Part shown: piece by piece, positions 50,914 through 60,075 of the stretch
Position numbering within the stretch: the stretch's first letter is position 1
How the letters are laid out: the number at the start of each line of letters is the position of its first letter
Position numbers and translations under genes: made by a program
The notes under the pieces: generated by a model
Databases searched by the model: none
Told to the model about the DNA's origin: nothing
Seen by the model: only the letters and a program-made list of their open reading frames with translations
NCBI GenBank assembly: GCA_051747425.1
Contig: JBNJGD010000003.1
Location: 62,001 to 126,000, forward strand
Direction: 5' to 3'
DNA length: 64,000 nucleotides
Source of the DNA: HTCC5015 sp051747425
GTDB taxonomy: Bacteria; Pseudomonadota; Gammaproteobacteria; HTCC5015

Positions 50914-53721
50914 ATGCATACTCTTAAGAAGGCATTACTGCCAGTAATGTTGGCTGCCGCTTTTGTCGGCTGTTCCAACGAAAACAACACATACGAAGAC
51001 ACCGACGCGTTCAAGAACAAGGACGATCGCAATGTTCAGGGCGCGGCCGTGGTGCGCTTCTCTCCTGCCAACTCCGAGCTGCCGTTCCCGACAGATATTC
51101 TGTTTTCGGGTACCAAGGACGGCTCCCTGAATATTCCCGGCACAGCAAACAACGGGAAAGTGACAGCGCCGACCAATGCCCAGGCGAGCGATCCCCAGGT
51201 GGCGCTCAATACACTGGACGGTTTCTCGACGACTTCTCCGGCCACCTTTACCGTGACCAGCGAAATCGATGCGTCAACACTGGCCGACAATGTGCTGGTT
51301 TATCGTTCGGATAGTTCCCAGGCTCAGCAACAGGCTTTTGCCACTGCCAACAACAATGGCTGTTTGCTGACGGAGGCCGTTCCCTGCGTGGGTTACGATG
51401 TTTCCTCCAAGACCACCTGGTCGCTGGACGGCAACTCCGAGGCGCTGACGGAAGGCGTGGACTATGTCGTCAATGCGTCGCCCAACGGCAATGGCGGCAC
51501 CACAGTGGCCATTCTGCCTCTGGCGCCGCTGGATTCCTCCAGCACCTATGTAATCGGTGTTAAAGACGGAATCGCCCTGGCCGCAGAGCCGAACAAAACC
51601 GTCGGCCCCGATGTGGAGTACCGACTGCTCGAATCGGCCTCACCGGTGCACTATCTCAGCACTGACATCGCAGCTGAATTGGGCGACGCGGCCTTGACTC
51701 AGCTTGCAACTGCTACGAGCACTCCCAAGGCCGTTTTGGAAGCCAATCTCAGTGTCGATCGCGATCCCGGCACCGAGGGCGTTCAGCGCAACTCCTGCAC
51801 CATTAGCGGCGGATTGATTCAAAAGATCAATGCGGCCGCTCCCGGCACCATTGATTTCAGCCCGGCTGATGACTGTGCTCCCGGTGTGAGTTTGCTCACT
51901 ACCACGGAACAGGCGGCGTCCTTTGAAAGCCTGCGTATCCAGGTCAATGCCCTGGAGGGTGCTTTGGCGAATGCCGAAGGCATCGACACCGATGAGCTGG
52001 TAGCGGCATTCTCCTACAGTACTCAAAACATTGGTGGTGCATTGCTGCAAGCCAAAGCAGTGACTACGGAAACCGTGGTCACCGCAGTTGGCATGGAAGC
52101 GGGTGGTGCCCCCGGTGCTACGCCGGTGCTGTCTGAAGATGTCACTCTGGACGACAGCGTTCTTCCCCAGCTGGCCAATCCGTTGCCCGAGTTTGATCCC
52201 GATGGGCCGGGTACAGGGGCACCCAGTGCCAAATACGCCGATGTGGTACTTGGTTCCTTCAATGTGGCGCCCCAGTTTCTGAATCCCAACAATCCGTTGA
52301 CTTCCATTTGGAAGGGCGACGCCAATGCCTGGGCGGATGCCACGGTGCTGGGTCAGGCCCTGGGTAGCGCCCCGGCGGGTTCTGCAGCGGCGTCGGCCTG
52401 TGAGCAGAACTTCGGTGCCGATACCGATTCGGAAAACCTGGTTCAGTGCAACGCCTACCGGCCGGCGGTTAATACCGTTGCCCAGGTACCGTTTGTGGCT
52501 GTGGTGCCCAACACCAACGCCGAAAATATTATTGGGTGTACCCCGCCCTACGGCGTGGTGATCTATCAACACGGCATCACCTCCAACCGCGGGACACTGC
52601 TGGCCATGGGCAATACCCTGGGTGCCTCGTGTAAAATCGGTATCGCTATCGACATGCCCCAGCACGGTATTGCTGATGATGATGCCCAATTTGGCGCACT
52701 GGCCCAGGCGACATCTGCAGATGAGCGCCTCGTGCCTGGCCTGACTTCCGGTGAGGGCTTTATCAACCTTACTAACCTGGCCAACGCCCGGGATTCGATT
52801 CGTCAGGCGACAACGGATCTCAACGCCCTGTTTGCCGCGGTGGCGCCTGATGCCGCCGCCCAATCATTGGGGCAACCAGCACCAAACCTGCCCAGCGCCA
52901 TTGAGCTGGTAGCAGGTGAGGCTCCCGGTGCTCTGATTGATCAGACCGATATCAATTTTGTCGGTATTTCTCTGGGTGCCATTGTCGGTACGCCGTTTGT
53001 AGCTCAGTCGCCCACTCTGAACTCTGCCGTGCTCAACGCTGGTGGCGGCGGTATCGCCAAAATTCTGGACGGTTCCCCCAGGTTTGAGCCGGCTATTACC
53101 GAGGGTCTGGCCGAACAGGGTATTGCCAAGCCTTCCGGTGACTACGAGAGCTTTATCGTGGCGGCTCAAACCATGGTTGACAGTGGTGATCCGATCAACT
53201 TTGCCGCTGCAGCATCGGGAAGCACTGATGTTCTGGTTCAGCAGGTGATGGGCGATCAGGTGGTGCCCAACAATGTGCTGGGTAATACTCAGTTGGCCGA
53301 GGCTTTTGGTGTCGTGCATGCGACTGGCCAAACCGGTTTCCTGAATGGCCAGAATCCGGTCACAGTACCCAGTGCTCTGGCGGGTACCGACCCGCTGGCC
53401 GTAGGTACGGACTTTGTAGCGGTTGCCGCTTCTTCAGGTGCACAGAGCTGTGTCGGTTTCACTGGCATGGGCCTGGCTCCTGTGGGTCCCACCGGCGCGG
53501 CAGTGACCGATGGTTGGGTCCGCTATGTCTCGGGTAGCCACTCCTCTTTGCTGGATGACACCAGCGACGAGGATGTGACGACTCTGATGCAGGCTCAGAT
53601 GATCAACTTTATTACTGGCAACGGTGTTATTGCCGAATCGGACATCGGCCTTAATGGCCTTGTGCTCGACCCCAGCGCGGGCGGTGCCCCGGGTGACCTG
53701 GTTTACCCCTGCGCCATCTAA
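50914..53721 (+). CDS. Large lipoprotein lipase, Pla-1/cef (VolA) family
   Basis: Surface or periplasmic lipoprotein of 935 residues. The signal MHTLKKALLPVMLAAAFVGC ends in a lipobox Cys20, followed by a linker (SNENNTYEDTDAFKN). The N-terminal domain (VVRFSPANSELPFPTDILF...) matches the bacterial virulence-factor lipase N-terminal family, with an Ig-like stretch near PLDSSSTYVIGVKDGIAL. The C-terminal alpha/beta hydrolase has nucleophile GISLG (Ser686) after YGVVIYQHGITSNRGTLLAM, and a late His in SGSHSSLLD. Vibrio VolA of this family is a surface lysophospholipase, so a role in using external lipids is likely. It is followed by a strong terminator. Confidence 0.87.
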   Translation: MHTLKKALLPVMLAAAFVGCSNENNTYEDTDAFKNKDDRNVQGAAVVRFSPANSELPFPTDILFSGTKDGSLNIPGTANNGKVTAPTNAQASDPQVALNTLDGFSTTSPATFTVTSEIDASTLADNVLVYRSDSSQAQQQAFATANNNGCLLTEAVPCVGYDVSSKTTWSLDGNSEALTEGVDYVVNASPNGNGGTTVAILPLAPLDSSSTYVIGVKDGIALAAEPNKTVGPDVEYRLLESASPVHYLSTDIAAELGDAALTQLATATSTPKAVLEANLSVDRDPGTEGVQRNSCTISGGLIQKINAAAPGTIDFSPADDCAPGVSLLTTTEQAASFESLRIQVNALEGALANAEGIDTDELVAAFSYSTQNIGGALLQAKAVTTETVVTAVGMEAGGAPGATPVLSEDVTLDDSVLPQLANPLPEFDPDGPGTGAPSAKYADVVLGSFNVAPQFLNPNNPLTSIWKGDANAWADATVLGQALGSAPAGSAAASACEQNFGADTDSENLVQCNAYRPAVNTVAQVPFVAVVPNTNAENIIGCTPPYGVVIYQHGITSNRGTLLAMGNTLGASCKIGIAIDMPQHGIADDDAQFGALAQATSADERLVPGLTSGEGFINLTNLANARDSIRQATTDLNALFAAVAPDAAAQSLGQPAPNLPSAIELVAGEAPGALIDQTDINFVGISLGAIVGTPFVAQSPTLNSAVLNAGGGGIAKILDGSPRFEPAITEGLAEQGIAKPSGDYESFIVAAQTMVDSGDPINFAAAASGSTDVLVQQVMGDQVVPNNVLGNTQLAEAFGVVHATGQTGFLNGQNPVTVPSALAGTDPLAVGTDFVAVAASSGAQSCVGFTGMGLAPVGPTGAAVTDGWVRYVSGSHSSLLDDTSDEDVTTLMQAQMINFITGNGVIAESDIGLNGLVLDPSAGGAPGDLVYPCAI

Positions 53722-53744
53722 TTGGTCTGGCATTAAGCAACCCC

Positions 53745-53771
53745 AAGGCGGCCCATCGGGCCGCCTTTTTT
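53745..53771 (+). terminator. Rho-independent terminator of the lipase gene
   Basis: Stem AAGGCGGCCC/GGGCCGCCTT (53745-53754, 53758-53767) with loop ATC, then T to 53771. It ends the monocistronic lipase transcript. Confidence 0.93.
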
Positions 53772-53851
53772 ATGCGCATCGTCAACTGACGCCGGTCATG
53801 TTTTTGCGCTTTTGTCTCCGGTGCCGGACGCGGGCCTGATAAAATGCGCGA

Positions 53852-54619
53852 ATGAATTACTACTCGCCCGGCGCCCTGTTTCTGGTTGGATTGTTGAGCT
53901 CCGTCCACTGCGTCGCCATGTGCGGCGGCATTATGGGCGCCCTCAGCAGCCAGTTGTCACAGGAGGTTCGCCAGTCCCGCGCCAGAACGCTGATGTATCT
54001 GCTTTCCTACAACGGCGGGCGAATACTCAGCTATGTGTTGATAGGGATCGTCCTGGGCGCAGTGGGCGGCTTCTTGCTGGAACAGTCGCTGTGGTCGGGC
54101 GGACACGCTGTATTTCGGGTTCTGGGCGCTGCGGTGATGATGGCCATGGGGCTCTATCTAGCCGGACTCTGGCCGTCTTTCAGAAAGGTCGAGGTCATTG
54201 GCCGTCCGGTGTGGCGCAAGCTGTCGCCGCTGGCTCAGCGCCTGACCCCGGTTCGCTCTCCCGCCGCCGCGCTGGCCTACGGTGCCGTTTGGGGCTGGTT
54301 GCCCTGTGGGCTGGTTTACGCCGTAGCACTCTATGCCGCCAGTCTGGCCTCGCCCACAGAGTCCGGTGTCGCCATGCTGGCCTTTGGCCTGGGGACGATG
54401 CCCAGCCTGGTGGCTGTCGGTTGGTTGTTCCAGCCAATACTGCGGCTGACTCGCTCGCCCCGTTTCCGCCTCCTGGGCGGCCTGAGTATTTGTCTGCTGG
54501 CGGCAATGTCGCTATTCTTCAGCCCCCATCAGGCCCATTCACTGATGGGGACGGAGGCGCCGCAACCGGCCAGTGAAAACCAGGAATCCAGTGGAGCCCA
54601 TTCCCACCATGGACACTGA
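53852..54619 (+). CDS. TauE/SafE-like membrane protein with metal-type Cys/His motifs
   Basis: Polytopic inner-membrane protein, 255 residues, about six helices. The first helix carries HCVAMCGG (His19, Cys20, Cys24), a motif typical of the DsbD/CcdA-related sulfite exporter TauE/SafE proteins found with cytochrome oxidase and copper genes. A second conserved segment is WGWLPCGLVYAVALYAAS. The C-terminus ends SGAHSHHGH, a His-rich likely metal-binding tail. Transport or relay of copper for oxidase assembly is my inference. It overlaps the next gene by 11 bp. Confidence 0.78.
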   Translation: MNYYSPGALFLVGLLSSVHCVAMCGGIMGALSSQLSQEVRQSRARTLMYLLSYNGGRILSYVLIGIVLGAVGGFLLEQSLWSGGHAVFRVLGAAVMMAMGLYLAGLWPSFRKVEVIGRPVWRKLSPLAQRLTPVRSPAAALAYGAVWGWLPCGLVYAVALYAASLASPTESGVAMLAFGLGTMPSLVAVGWLFQPILRLTRSPRFRLLGGLSICLLAAMSLFFSPHQAHSLMGTEAPQPASENQESSGAHSHHGH

Positions 54620-55436
54620 TATTTTTACTCCCCTGATGTCGGTCAACCGGTCGCCGGAAATGGCCTCCTTGCTGGATCAGTTGGCGCTACTGGCGCCCCT
54701 GCGCCAGACCGTTGTGCTTGAGGGTGAGACGGGCAGTGGTCGAAGGGCGCTGGCTTGCCGGCTCCACCGGCAAGCGGGCGAGGGAACCTGGCTTGAGGTA
54801 GACGGCGCCAACCCACAACAGTCGGCCCGCCTGCCAGGGTACCTGGCCGAGTGCATCAGGGGGACGCTGTGGCTATGCAACTTACCCTATCTGAGCGAGC
54901 GCAGCCTGGATGCTCTGCTGGCCTATCTGCGTGGCGCGCCATCGGATTTGAGGTTGGTGCTCGGGGTGACCCCGGGACAGCTGTCAGAGCTTTCTCCGCC
55001 GCTGTCGGCGGCTTTGTCGGCGCTGGCCGTGCCGGTGCCGGCTTTACGCCAGCGGAGTGAGGATATCCCGGTGCTGTTGCAACGAATGGCGTTACTGCTG
55101 GCCGAGGGCAGGAATGGCCAACCGGTGCGTTTTTCCGCCGCTGCAGTGAAGCCGCTCAAGCGCTATCGCTGGCCGGGCAATTTGCTGGAAATGAAGGCAC
55201 TGTGCGAGCGTCTTAATGCACTGTTGCCCGGTGCGGTGGTCACCGCCGAGAACTTGCCGGCGGCGTTCCGAGCGTCACAGGTTCGCCCGGGGGAATTTGA
55301 TTTGTTGACTCGGGAGATCGAGACGATTCGCCAGGCCCTGGAGGTTGCAGAGGGCAACAAAAGCTTGGCCGCCCGCCTGCTGGGTATTTCCCGGGACACC
55401 CTGAATTACCGTTTGCGCAAATACGCTCTGCTGTAA
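54609..55436 (+). CDS. Fis-type regulator with degenerate sigma54-activator AAA+ domain
   Basis: Product of 275 residues from the ATG at 54609; a GTG at 54573 is possible. The layout is that of an NtrC-type enhancer-binding protein without receiver: AAA+ (about 10-215) then a Fis HTH (LEVAEGNKSLAARLLGISRDTLNYRLRKY). The ATPase site is dismantled. Walker A reads GETGSGRR (Lys replaced), the GAFTGA sigma54-contact loop is missing, and Walker B reads GTLWLCNLPYL instead of GTLFLDE. PALRQRSEDIPVLL and RYRWPGNLLEMKAL keep family shape. It probably binds DNA but should not drive sigma54 open-complex formation. Targets are unknown; adjacent metal-type genes are candidates. Confidence 0.8.
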   Translation: MDTDIFTPLMSVNRSPEMASLLDQLALLAPLRQTVVLEGETGSGRRALACRLHRQAGEGTWLEVDGANPQQSARLPGYLAECIRGTLWLCNLPYLSERSLDALLAYLRGAPSDLRLVLGVTPGQLSELSPPLSAALSALAVPVPALRQRSEDIPVLLQRMALLLAEGRNGQPVRFSAAAVKPLKRYRWPGNLLEMKALCERLNALLPGAVVTAENLPAAFRASQVRPGEFDLLTREIETIRQALEVAEGNKSLAARLLGISRDTLNYRLRKYALL

Positions 55437-55438
55437 GA

Positions 55439-55579
55439 GCGGCGCCCCCGCCGCGACAGACTGGGTGGCTTCGCCGCATCGGCTTCTGGTGGAGCATCCG
55501 CCTGCAGCTGAAAAACAGAGCGTGCAGAGCCCCACTGAGATTACAGGGTGTTATCTATCTGTCGGCCCGAGGTCGGGCC
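55439..55579. other. Gap with two GC-rich hairpins between convergent genes
   Basis: GCGGCG-CCCC-CGCCGC (55439-55454) just after the regulator stop, and GGCCCGA-GG-TCGGGCC (55564-55579) near the end of the minus-strand gene. Neither has a T run. They may act as weak, bidirectional termination or mRNA-end elements. No gene is seen. Confidence 0.4.
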
Positions 55580-55590
55580 TCCTACAATCT

Positions 55591-56628
55591 TTAGAAAGCT
55601 ACCTGGTAGCCCAGGGTCAGCAGCTGCGCGGTGCCCATTTGCGGTCCGTCCAGGTCGTGAGCGAAAGTGTCACCGACTTCTATGGCCAGGCGCTGGTTGC
55701 CCTTTTCGTTAAGTCCTTTGAAGATGTAATTGATGCCCAGAAGCGCCTGGGTGTGTTCGCCGGCCTTGCGCCCGGTGTCGGCGGCCAGGGAGGTGGCGGG
55801 GTCGGCCTGCAAGTCCTCGTCGCTGCCATCAATATTGTCCCAGTGCTCGTAGGCCAGGCGCGCCGATACGCTCCAGCTATTACCCAGGGGCTTGGCAATC
55901 CAGGTGGTCAGTGCCTGGCGGTCGCCCAGGGTGTAGCCGTTGTCGTTCTCTCCGGTGCGAAGCGTGGCCTTGACCTGGCTGCCCCAGGAGTAGCCTTCAT
56001 AGGCGGCGGTGTAGGTGAGGCCCGGCATCAGGTCGACCGTGCCTGAACCCAACTGCATGGGGTAGGCCAGTTGCCTTTCGCCCATCATGGGGTTGGCCAT
56101 CAGACCCTCTTCATCAATGGTCCCTGTGGGCAGGCTGACCATGGCGTTGAGCAGGAGGTTCTTGCCCTCCTGGCTGTGCAGTACATAGAGGCCGCCGATT
56201 TTCATATCGCCAATGCCGCGGGTTTCCGTCTCAAAGGCCGCTCGCGCGTTCATCAAGTTTTGGGTCATCTGGCTGCTGCGGGCCGACATGGTTTTGGTGA
56301 CATGGGGCACCATGGCCATCAGAGTAATGCGGTCGGTAGGTGCGTACATGCCACCGATCATGTGCATTTCCATGTCCATTTCTTCCGGCGCTGTGTTGTA
56401 ACCGAAGCCGAGCACATCATCCGAGCTCAGCTCGCCGCTGCCGTTGTAGATCTGATCCATGTTCATGGTCTTGTAACGGTAGGAAAACATCCACTCTCCG
56501 GCCTTGTGAAAGTGGTCACCGCTGACGCCGATGGGGGCGTGGGCATCGGCTCGGGGCAAATCGTGGGCCAGAGCACTGGAAGTCATCAGGGCGCCGACCA
56601 GTACAATCGGGAGACGGTTTATGTGCAT
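55591..56628 (-). CDS. Met/His-rich outer-membrane beta-barrel protein
   Basis: Exported protein, 345 residues, with signal ending LMTSSALAHD and a C-terminal YQVAF typical of outer-membrane barrels. The pattern resembles the MetA/phenol-pathway transporter-like porins. The mature N-terminus is His-rich (HDLPRADAHAPIGVSGDHFH). The next 130 residues hold many Met (EEMDMEMHMIGGMYAP, ITLMAMVPHVTKTM, QMTQNLMNAR, NPMMGER), a composition often tied to copper handling. It lies 77 bp after the AEC carrier gene and converges on the regulator. The ligand is unknown. Confidence 0.72.
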   Translation of the reverse strand: MHINRLPIVLVGALMTSSALAHDLPRADAHAPIGVSGDHFHKAGEWMFSYRYKTMNMDQIYNGSGELSSDDVLGFGYNTAPEEMDMEMHMIGGMYAPTDRITLMAMVPHVTKTMSARSSQMTQNLMNARAAFETETRGIGDMKIGGLYVLHSQEGKNLLLNAMVSLPTGTIDEEGLMANPMMGERQLAYPMQLGSGTVDLMPGLTYTAAYEGYSWGSQVKATLRTGENDNGYTLGDRQALTTWIAKPLGNSWSVSARLAYEHWDNIDGSDEDLQADPATSLAADTGRKAGEHTQALLGINYIFKGLNEKGNQRLAIEVGDTFAHDLDGPQMGTAQLLTLGYQVAF

Positions 56629-56705
56629 GCTGTTACTCCAATCATTGTGACGAATGTCGGCATTCTATTTTGTCGTCGACACTCCGTGTGTGTGAAATCA
56701 CACAC

Positions 56706-57599
56706 TCAGCCAAAACGGGGTAGCACATAGGCCAGAGCCAGCGGCAGAGTGACAATCGCCATGATGTTGCCGATCATTACGATGGAAGCCACCTTCTCCG
56801 GTTCCTGGTTGAAGCGCTCGGAGAAAATAAAGTTCATCACCGCCGGGGGCAGGGCGGCGAACAACAGGAGATTGCCTTTCAGGGCGTGGTCCATCGGGTA
56901 GAAGGCGATAAAGCCGGTGGCAATGATCAAACCCACCACCGGGGCGGTGATGCCGGCGATCACGCCGAGTTTGACATCGTTCAGCTCCGCGGTCGTCAGG
57001 CGTACACCCAGGGAAAACAGCATCAATGGCACGCAGACATCGCCGAGCATGTTGATGGGCGTAGCCGCCGCCGAGGGCATTTCCCAGCCCAGCATTTTAA
57101 AAGCAATGGCGGCAATACCGGCGATAATCACCGGCTGTTTGAAGGTGTTCAGCCAGTGGCTCTTGTGGTCGAGAATGTAGATGCCCAGGGAGAAGTGCAT
57201 CAGGTTAAACATCAGGAGCATGACGACGGCAGCCGGCAGGGCCTGGTCGCCAAAGGCCAGTACCTGTAGGGGCAGGCCAATATTGGCGGCATTGGAAAAC
57301 ATCATCGGTGGTACAAAGGTCTTGGCCTGTACCGGGGTGCGCGAGACAATGGGCCAGAGCAGGGCGCCCGACCCGAGAATGACGGCCAGGGAGCCGAGTA
57401 CCAGCGGAATGTAATCGCCCAGGCCGAAGTCGCTGCCCACCAGTTTGGCAAACACCAGGGCGGGTACAAACACATCCATGATCAGGTGGTTCACCGACTC
57501 CATGGAGCGGTGTTTGGCTTTGCCGTAGACAAAGCCGAGCAGCACAATCGCAAAGATGGGAAAGACAATATCGAAAATGCGAAGTGACAAGTCGAACAT
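56706..57599 (-). CDS. AEC family transporter (auxin efflux carrier type)
   Basis: Polytopic inner-membrane carrier of 297 residues with about ten helices in two repeats (PIFAIVLLGFVYGKAK, VFVPALVFAKLVGSDF, MFSNAANIGLPLQVLAFGD, VCVPLMLFSLGVRLT). The family exports or takes up organic acids such as malate or malonate. An 8-bp stem GTGTGTGA/TCACACAC overlaps its stop region on the 3' side (56688-56705). It is divergent from relA. Confidence 0.88.
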   Translation of the reverse strand: MFDLSLRIFDIVFPIFAIVLLGFVYGKAKHRSMESVNHLIMDVFVPALVFAKLVGSDFGLGDYIPLVLGSLAVILGSGALLWPIVSRTPVQAKTFVPPMMFSNAANIGLPLQVLAFGDQALPAAVVMLLMFNLMHFSLGIYILDHKSHWLNTFKQPVIIAGIAAIAFKMLGWEMPSAAATPINMLGDVCVPLMLFSLGVRLTTAELNDVKLGVIAGITAPVVGLIIATGFIAFYPMDHALKGNLLLFAALPPAVMNFIFSERFNQEPEKVASIVMIGNIMAIVTLPLALAYVLPRFG

Positions 57600-57664
57600 G
57601 TTGGGCCTGGCCCGTGCGGGGCTGCGAGTGAACGGGGCCGCATTGTACCGCGAGGTGTTGCCTC

Positions 57665-59824
57665 GTGCAGTTTGATTCCCCCGACTTTGGCGCCATGACT
57701 CTCGAACAGGTGCAGAGTCATTTTGCCGCCGATCCCGGCGGGTCGCTGGGGTGCGCCACTGCCGAGGCCCACGCCGCCCTGCGGCTGTCCCGGGACGGTG
57801 GCGATTGCCGTCCCAGCGGACTGGCCGTGCTTTGGTTATTGCGCCAGCTGCAGGTGGATGAAGCCACGGCCACGGCCTCGGCGTTGAGTGACCCGCGCTT
57901 GCGCGATGGCTTTGATCGCCAAAAAGTGGCCAGTCAATACGGCGAGACCGTGTCCGAACTGGTGGCCAGTGTCCACTGGCTCAACACCTTTCACGATCCG
58001 ACCGGTCATCGCGAACCGGCGCCGGAGCAGAGCGAGCGACTTCGCCGCCTGCTGGTTCAGGCGGTGTCGGATGTCCGCGCCATACTGATCAAGCTGGCCT
58101 TTCGCGTCGAGCGTCTGCGGGGCATTGGCCGAGAGCCCGAATCGGTGCAGCGGGTGATTGCCGACGAGACCATGCTGCTCTATGCGCCACTGGCCAATCG
58201 CCTGGGGGTGGGGCAGCTTAAGTGGGAGCTGGAGGACCTCAGTTTTCGCTATCTCGAACCCGATACCTACAAGCGCATCGCCCGCAATCTGGAAGAGCGG
58301 CGCAGCGAACGCGAAGCCTATCTGCGCGAATTTGTCGATGAGGTGACGGCGGTGCTCCGGGAGGGCGGTGTTGAGCATGCCGATGTCGCGGGACGCCCCA
58401 AACACATCTACAGCATCGCTAAAAAGATGCGGCAAAAGTCGCTCAACTTTGAGCAGCTGTTTGATGTCAGGGCGGTGCGCATTATTGTCGACACTTTGCC
58501 CCAGTGCTATCTGGTATTGGGCTTGCTGCACAACCGCTGGCGCAATATCCAGTCGGAGTTTGACGACTACATCGCCCAGCCCAAGGCCAATGGGTACCAA
58601 TCCCTGCACACCGTATTGGTCGGGCGCGAAAACAAGGCCGTGGAGGTGCAGATTCGCACCCGCGCCATGCACCAGCTGGCCGAGTCTGGCGTCGCCGCAC
58701 ACTGGCGCTACAAGGAGCAGCACCCGGGGGAGCAGTCCCTGGATCGAAGCATCAACGCCCTGCGCAAATTGCTGGAGCAGGGTGAAGAGGACGAGCCGCT
58801 GCTCGAGGCCTTCCGCGAGGCGGGACACAGTGGCCGCGTCTATGTGTTTACACCGGATGGCGATGTGGTCGATCTGGTGGCCGGGGCTACTCCGGTGGAC
58901 TTTGCCTACGCCATACACACCGCCGTGGGTCACCGCTGCCGCGGTGCCAAGGTCAATGGTCGCATCGTGCCTCTGGGCTATCAGTTAAAAGACGCGGACC
59001 GGGTGGAAATCATCACTGGCAAGGAGGCCTCGCCTACCCTGGAGTGGCTCAATCCCCGCTCGGGTTATCTGGCCTCTCCTCACGCCCGCGCCAAGGTGCG
59101 CAACTGGTTTAACCGCCAGAACCGGGAACAACACCTGGCCACAGGACGCGGGCTCTTTGAACGCGAGCTCAATCGCCTCAACGGACGCATTGTCAGCGAT
59201 GCTGCCTACGCTCGTCACTTTGGTCTGGACGATGTGGAAGAGATGTGGGTGCGCCTCGGGCGGGGACAGATTACCCAGACACAGCTGATTCACGCGATCC
59301 AGCAGCTGTGTGAGCCGAAAACCGGCGGAGCCGGGCCCGTCGTCACGGAGGCGAGTCTGGCGGGACAGGGCGAGGAAGTACGCGTGCTGGGGGTGGGTAA
59401 CCTGATGACGCACCGCGCGGCCTGTTGCAAGCCGATCGCCGGTGACCCGGTGGTCGGTTTTATTACCCGCGGGCGCGGCGTCAGTATCCATCGCAGCGAC
59501 TGCAAAAACATACGCCACTTGCGCCCTGAAGAGACGGCCCGCTTGATTCCCGTCGAGTGGGCCGAGGGCGATGAAGGACGCCGGGGTCAGGTGGACCTGT
59601 ACCTCGAGGCCTATGACCGCGAGGGGTTGTTGCGCGATGTCAGCGCCGTTCTGTCCCAGGCTAAAGCACATCTTAATGGCTTGCAGACTCGTTCCGACCG
59701 CAGTGAAAGCATGGCGGTTATGGAGCTGAGCCTGGAGCTCAGGGATACCGCCTTGCTCAGCCAGTTGATTGACCAGTTGCAGCAAGTTCCGAACATGCTC
59801 GAAGTGCGACGAGTTTCCAGCTGA
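57665..59824 (+). CDS. relA: GTP pyrophosphokinase RelA
   Basis: Ribosome-linked (p)ppGpp synthetase of the stringent response, 719 residues. The start is the GTG at 57665 with GAGGTG 9 bases upstream. The N-terminal HD region lacks the HDxxED hydrolase motif (VLWLLRQLQVDEATATA), so it should be synthetase-only. The synthetase core is RPKHIYSIAKKMRQKSLNFE, VRAVRIIVD and EFDDYIAQPKANGYQSLHT (Glu298 onward). A TGS domain (VYVFTPDGDVVDL), the zinc-finger-like HRAACCKPIAGD (from His583) and a C-terminal ACT domain follow. It activates when uncharged tRNA enters the ribosome. Confidence 0.95.
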   Translation: MQFDSPDFGAMTLEQVQSHFAADPGGSLGCATAEAHAALRLSRDGGDCRPSGLAVLWLLRQLQVDEATATASALSDPRLRDGFDRQKVASQYGETVSELVASVHWLNTFHDPTGHREPAPEQSERLRRLLVQAVSDVRAILIKLAFRVERLRGIGREPESVQRVIADETMLLYAPLANRLGVGQLKWELEDLSFRYLEPDTYKRIARNLEERRSEREAYLREFVDEVTAVLREGGVEHADVAGRPKHIYSIAKKMRQKSLNFEQLFDVRAVRIIVDTLPQCYLVLGLLHNRWRNIQSEFDDYIAQPKANGYQSLHTVLVGRENKAVEVQIRTRAMHQLAESGVAAHWRYKEQHPGEQSLDRSINALRKLLEQGEEDEPLLEAFREAGHSGRVYVFTPDGDVVDLVAGATPVDFAYAIHTAVGHRCRGAKVNGRIVPLGYQLKDADRVEIITGKEASPTLEWLNPRSGYLASPHARAKVRNWFNRQNREQHLATGRGLFERELNRLNGRIVSDAAYARHFGLDDVEEMWVRLGRGQITQTQLIHAIQQLCEPKTGGAGPVVTEASLAGQGEEVRVLGVGNLMTHRAACCKPIAGDPVVGFITRGRGVSIHRSDCKNIRHLRPEETARLIPVEWAEGDEGRRGQVDLYLEAYDREGLLRDVSAVLSQAKAHLNGLQTRSDRSESMAVMELSLELRDTALLSQLIDQLQQVPNMLEVRRVSS

Positions 59825-59922
59825 AATGAGCAGTTTTCATGTTAAAACCGGGAATAGGCGCCACACAGATCGGGAAAAGGCGACAAATGAAAATGGTTCT
59901 CATGTTTGCTTGTAAGTATTGG

Positions 59923-59936
59923 TTGATTTAAATCAT
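59923..59936. promoter_or_regulatory. Possible FNR/Anr box
   Basis: TTGATTTAAATCAT matches the FNR/Anr consensus TTGAT-N4-ATCAA at nine of ten positions. Its centre is about 70 bases upstream of the predicted transcript start of the DUF1302 gene, close to a class-I activator position. Oxygen-responsive control is suggested but not shown. Confidence 0.4.
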
Positions 59937-59962
59937 TTGCCTCGATCAGGGGCGATTCTGTC

Positions 59963-59992
59963 TTGCCATGAGACGATTTGCTAGGGTATAAA
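59963..59992 (+). promoter_or_regulatory. Sigma70 promoter of the DUF1302-DUF1329 genes
   Basis: -35 TTGCCA (59963-59968), 18-bp spacer, -10 TATAAA (59987-59992). The predicted start near 59999 gives a leader of about 77 bases. The 251-bp gap after relA holds no gene. Confidence 0.55.
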
Positions 59993-60075
59993 GCATACTA
60001 AGAACTAGAGCTTTTGCTCTATGTGCGCCAGACACAATATGCAATAGACACAGCCATACCTTCTTGGGGGGAAAT

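Noticed and set aside
56688..56705. GTGTGTGA-AA-TCACACAC read as a CRP site
   Set aside because: The TGTGA/TCACA halves are 2 bases apart instead of 6; kept only as a stem-loop note.
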